Assembly (NCBI RefSeq): GCF_014218295.1
Contig: NZ_AP023287.1
Span: 2,294,001 to 2,358,000, forward strand
Reading direction: 5' to 3'
Source of the DNA: Mycolicibacterium litorale
GTDB lineage: Bacteria; Actinomycetota; Actinomycetes; Mycobacteriales; Mycobacteriaceae
Length of the DNA stretch: 64,000 nucleotides
The notes below the pieces were generated by a model, which was given only the letters and a program-made list of their open reading frames with translations, did not search any database and was not told where the DNA came from. This document shows, piece after piece, positions 62,617 to 64,000 of this stretch. Within the stretch, counting starts at the first letter, position 1, and each line of letters opens with the position of its first letter. The translations under genes and the position numbers were made by a program.

Positions 62617-64000
62617 ATCACCGCCCTACCACCGGTCGATCCGTGACCTCACCGACGCCTACGCCCGCGGCACACTCAGCCCGGTCGACGTGGCGGAGGC
62701 CGTCCTCGACCGCATCGAGCAGCTCGACGGCGAACTGCACGCGTACGTCACGGTGACCGCCGACCTCGCCCGCAGCCAGGCCCGTGCCGCGGCCGAACGC
62801 TATGGGCGCGGGGAAACCGCTCCGCTGCTGGGTGTCCCGCTGTCGGTCAAGGACGCCTTCCACCTCGCCGACACCGAGACGTCGTTGGGATCCCTGACCC
62901 AGCGCGGCCGGATCGCGCGCTCCGATTCCGGGGTCGTCGCCCGGCTGCGCGCGGCCGGGGCGGTCATGCCGGGCAAGACGAACGTTCCCGAGTTCTGCCA
63001 GTCGGCGACCACCGAGAACCGACTGGGCCCGGACACCGGCAATCCGTGGGACCCCGCGCGGACCTCCGGCGGGTCGAGCGGCGGAGCCGCGGCCTCGGTG
63101 GGCGCCGGCCTGGCGACGGCCGCGGTCGGGTCCGACGGCGGCGGTTCGATCCGCATTCCCGCGGCGTTCTGCGGGTTGGTGGGGTTCAAACCGACCACCG
63201 GGATCTGCGCCGACGAGCGGGGATTCCGCGCGATGACCGATTTCGCCACGGCGGGCCCGCTGACCTGGACGGTCGACGACGCACGCATCGTGGCCGAGGT
63301 CCTGTGCGGGCAACCGCTCGCCGCGGACACGGCGTCCCGGCTGCGGATCGGATACTGCCCCCGGCCGGGCGGCCATCCGGTCGAACGTCCGATCCTCGAC
63401 ATCCTCGGGCGGGTGGCCGGCGTGCTGTCCGATCTGGGTCACGAGGTGACCGACTGTGAGGTGCCCGTCGCGGGATGGCGCGACATCTTCGGCCCGTTGA
63501 TCCTCGACGACGAACTGCGCGAACGCCAGCACCTGCTGGCGCAGCCGGACATCTTGACCGGTTACCAACGGGCCACGCTGCGCGCCGCCGAGAACCTCAC
63601 CAGCGCCGAGGTCGGCAAGGCCCGCACCGAACTGGAGAAGTACCGCGCCCGGATGGACGCCTACCTCACCCGTTTCGACGTCGTGCTGACCCCGACGGTG
63701 GCGTGTGTGGCCTTCCCGCACCGCGACCGGCCCAGCTACATCGCCGGTGCCCCCGTCGACTGGCTGTGGGGTCCGTTCCCGTTCACCGCGCCGTTCAACG
63801 TGGCGGCCACACCGGCCATCACGCTGCCGGTCGGCCTGTCCGACGGCCTGCCCGTCGGCGCCCAGCTGATCGCGGCACGCGGACGCGACGCCGAGCTGCT
63901 CCGGATCGCCGAATCCCTCGAAGACGCGGTCGCTTTCGACCACGGGCCGGTGCGGGACCGGTGGGATCTCGAGCGGCGCGCTGCTCATTCGATCGCGGAG
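62609..64000 (+). CDS. Amidase signature-family enzyme, 3' truncated by window
   Basis: An open frame of 464 codons from GTG 62609 to the end of the window with no stop. The N terminus is PESPPYHRSIRDLTDAYARG. The Ser-cisSer-Lys triad is seen: Lys81 (LSVKDAF), Ser156 (GGSSGG) and Ser180 (SDGGGSIRIPAAF). It should hydrolyse a carboxamide to acid and ammonia; the product acid could feed the CoA ligase at the start of the operon. No signal peptide. The C terminus is outside the window. Confidence 0.88.
   Translation, partial: MPESPPYHRSIRDLTDAYARGTLSPVDVAEAVLDRIEQLDGELHAYVTVTADLARSQARAAAERYGRGETAPLLGVPLSVKDAFHLADTETSLGSLTQRGRIARSDSGVVARLRAAGAVMPGKTNVPEFCQSATTENRLGPDTGNPWDPARTSGGSSGGAAASVGAGLATAAVGSDGGGSIRIPAAFCGLVGFKPTTGICADERGFRAMTDFATAGPLTWTVDDARIVAEVLCGQPLAADTASRLRIGYCPRPGGHPVERPILDILGRVAGVLSDLGHEVTDCEVPVAGWRDIFGPLILDDELRERQHLLAQPDILTGYQRATLRAAENLTSAEVGKARTELEKYRARMDAYLTRFDVVLTPTVACVAFPHRDRPSYIAGAPVDWLWGPFPFTAPFNVAATPAITLPVGLSDGLPVGAQLIAARGRDAELLRIAESLEDAVAFDHGPVRDRWDLERRAAHSIAE

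Noticed and set aside
62618..63988. A 456-codon minus-strand frame at the right end
   Set aside because: The plus strand in this region carries a complete amidase catalytic triad; the minus frame is antisense noise.

Overview
The window is high-GC DNA in which nearly every base is coding. Gene overlaps of the ATGA/GTGA type are frequent, many starts are GTG, and several transcripts look leaderless. The genes closely resemble a Mycobacterium tuberculosis neighbourhood. From left to right they match, from memory, relA/Rv2583c, ppiB/Rv2582, Rv2581c, hisS/Rv2580c, Rv2578c, Rv2575, Rv2573, aspS/Rv2572c, Rv2569c-Rv2566 (rearranged), Rv2559c (rarA), Rv2556c, alaS/Rv2555c, Rv2554c (ruvX), Rv2553c (mltG), aroE/Rv2552c and Rv2551c. 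The host is therefore a mycobacterium, probably a fast-growing environmental one (Mycolicibacterium-like), because this backbone is interrupted by blocks of transport and catabolic genes.

Region by region. 1-8 kb: the end of relA, a PoxB-type pyruvate:quinone oxidoreductase, a DUF1989 protein, two tandem exported cyclophilins, a glyoxalase-II-like hydrolase, hisS and a zinc alcohol dehydrogenase. 8-15 kb: an exported protein with an acidic repeat tail, a complete urea ABC importer (urtABCDE), small secreted and cytosolic proteins, and cspA. 15-28 kb: a LexA-box-controlled radical SAM protein; a TetR-acyl-CoA dehydrogenase-amidohydrolase operon with two copies of its probable operator; a thioesterase; a TetR-flavin monooxygenase-mycofactocin-type dehydrogenase operon; and two peptidases. 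28-37 kb: a carboxylesterase, a START-like protein, a PanE-like reductase, aspS, a rifampicin ADP-ribosyltransferase (arr), a thiolase with a divergent HxlR regulator, and DUF389. 37-44 kb: a truncated DUF2126 gene followed by an ATP-grasp/alpha-E protein, a transglutaminase-like protein and a zinc-ribbon metallopeptidase, then DUF3097 and rarA. 44-52 kb: an ArsR/START pair; a type III polyketide synthase-methyltransferase-MMPL exporter operon; an orphan mbtM (mycobactin acyl-ACP ligase) with a candidate iron box; and small membrane and ABM proteins. 52-58.6 kb: alaS-ruvX-mltG-aroE-prepilin peptidase, with a striking 24-bp tandem repeat at the mltG/aroE junction. 58.6-64 kb: a TetR gene divergent from an acyl-CoA ligase-hydrolase-SDR-amidase operon that runs off the window.

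Regulatory signals recur. At seven genes an exact TANNNT hexamer ends 6 nt before the start codon, and the LexA-controlled gene has a weaker hexamer at the same distance. Four regulators have near-perfect palindromes at their own promoters. Three convergent gene pairs share a CTAG that supplies both stop codons. No tRNA, rRNA, insertion sequence, phage attachment site or CRISPR array was seen. No gap between genes exceeds 300 bases. The largest are 50878-51143 (mbtM leader, iron box, terminator), 21797-22050 (probable gene remnant) and 45181-45401 (upstream of the polyketide synthase; nothing firm seen).
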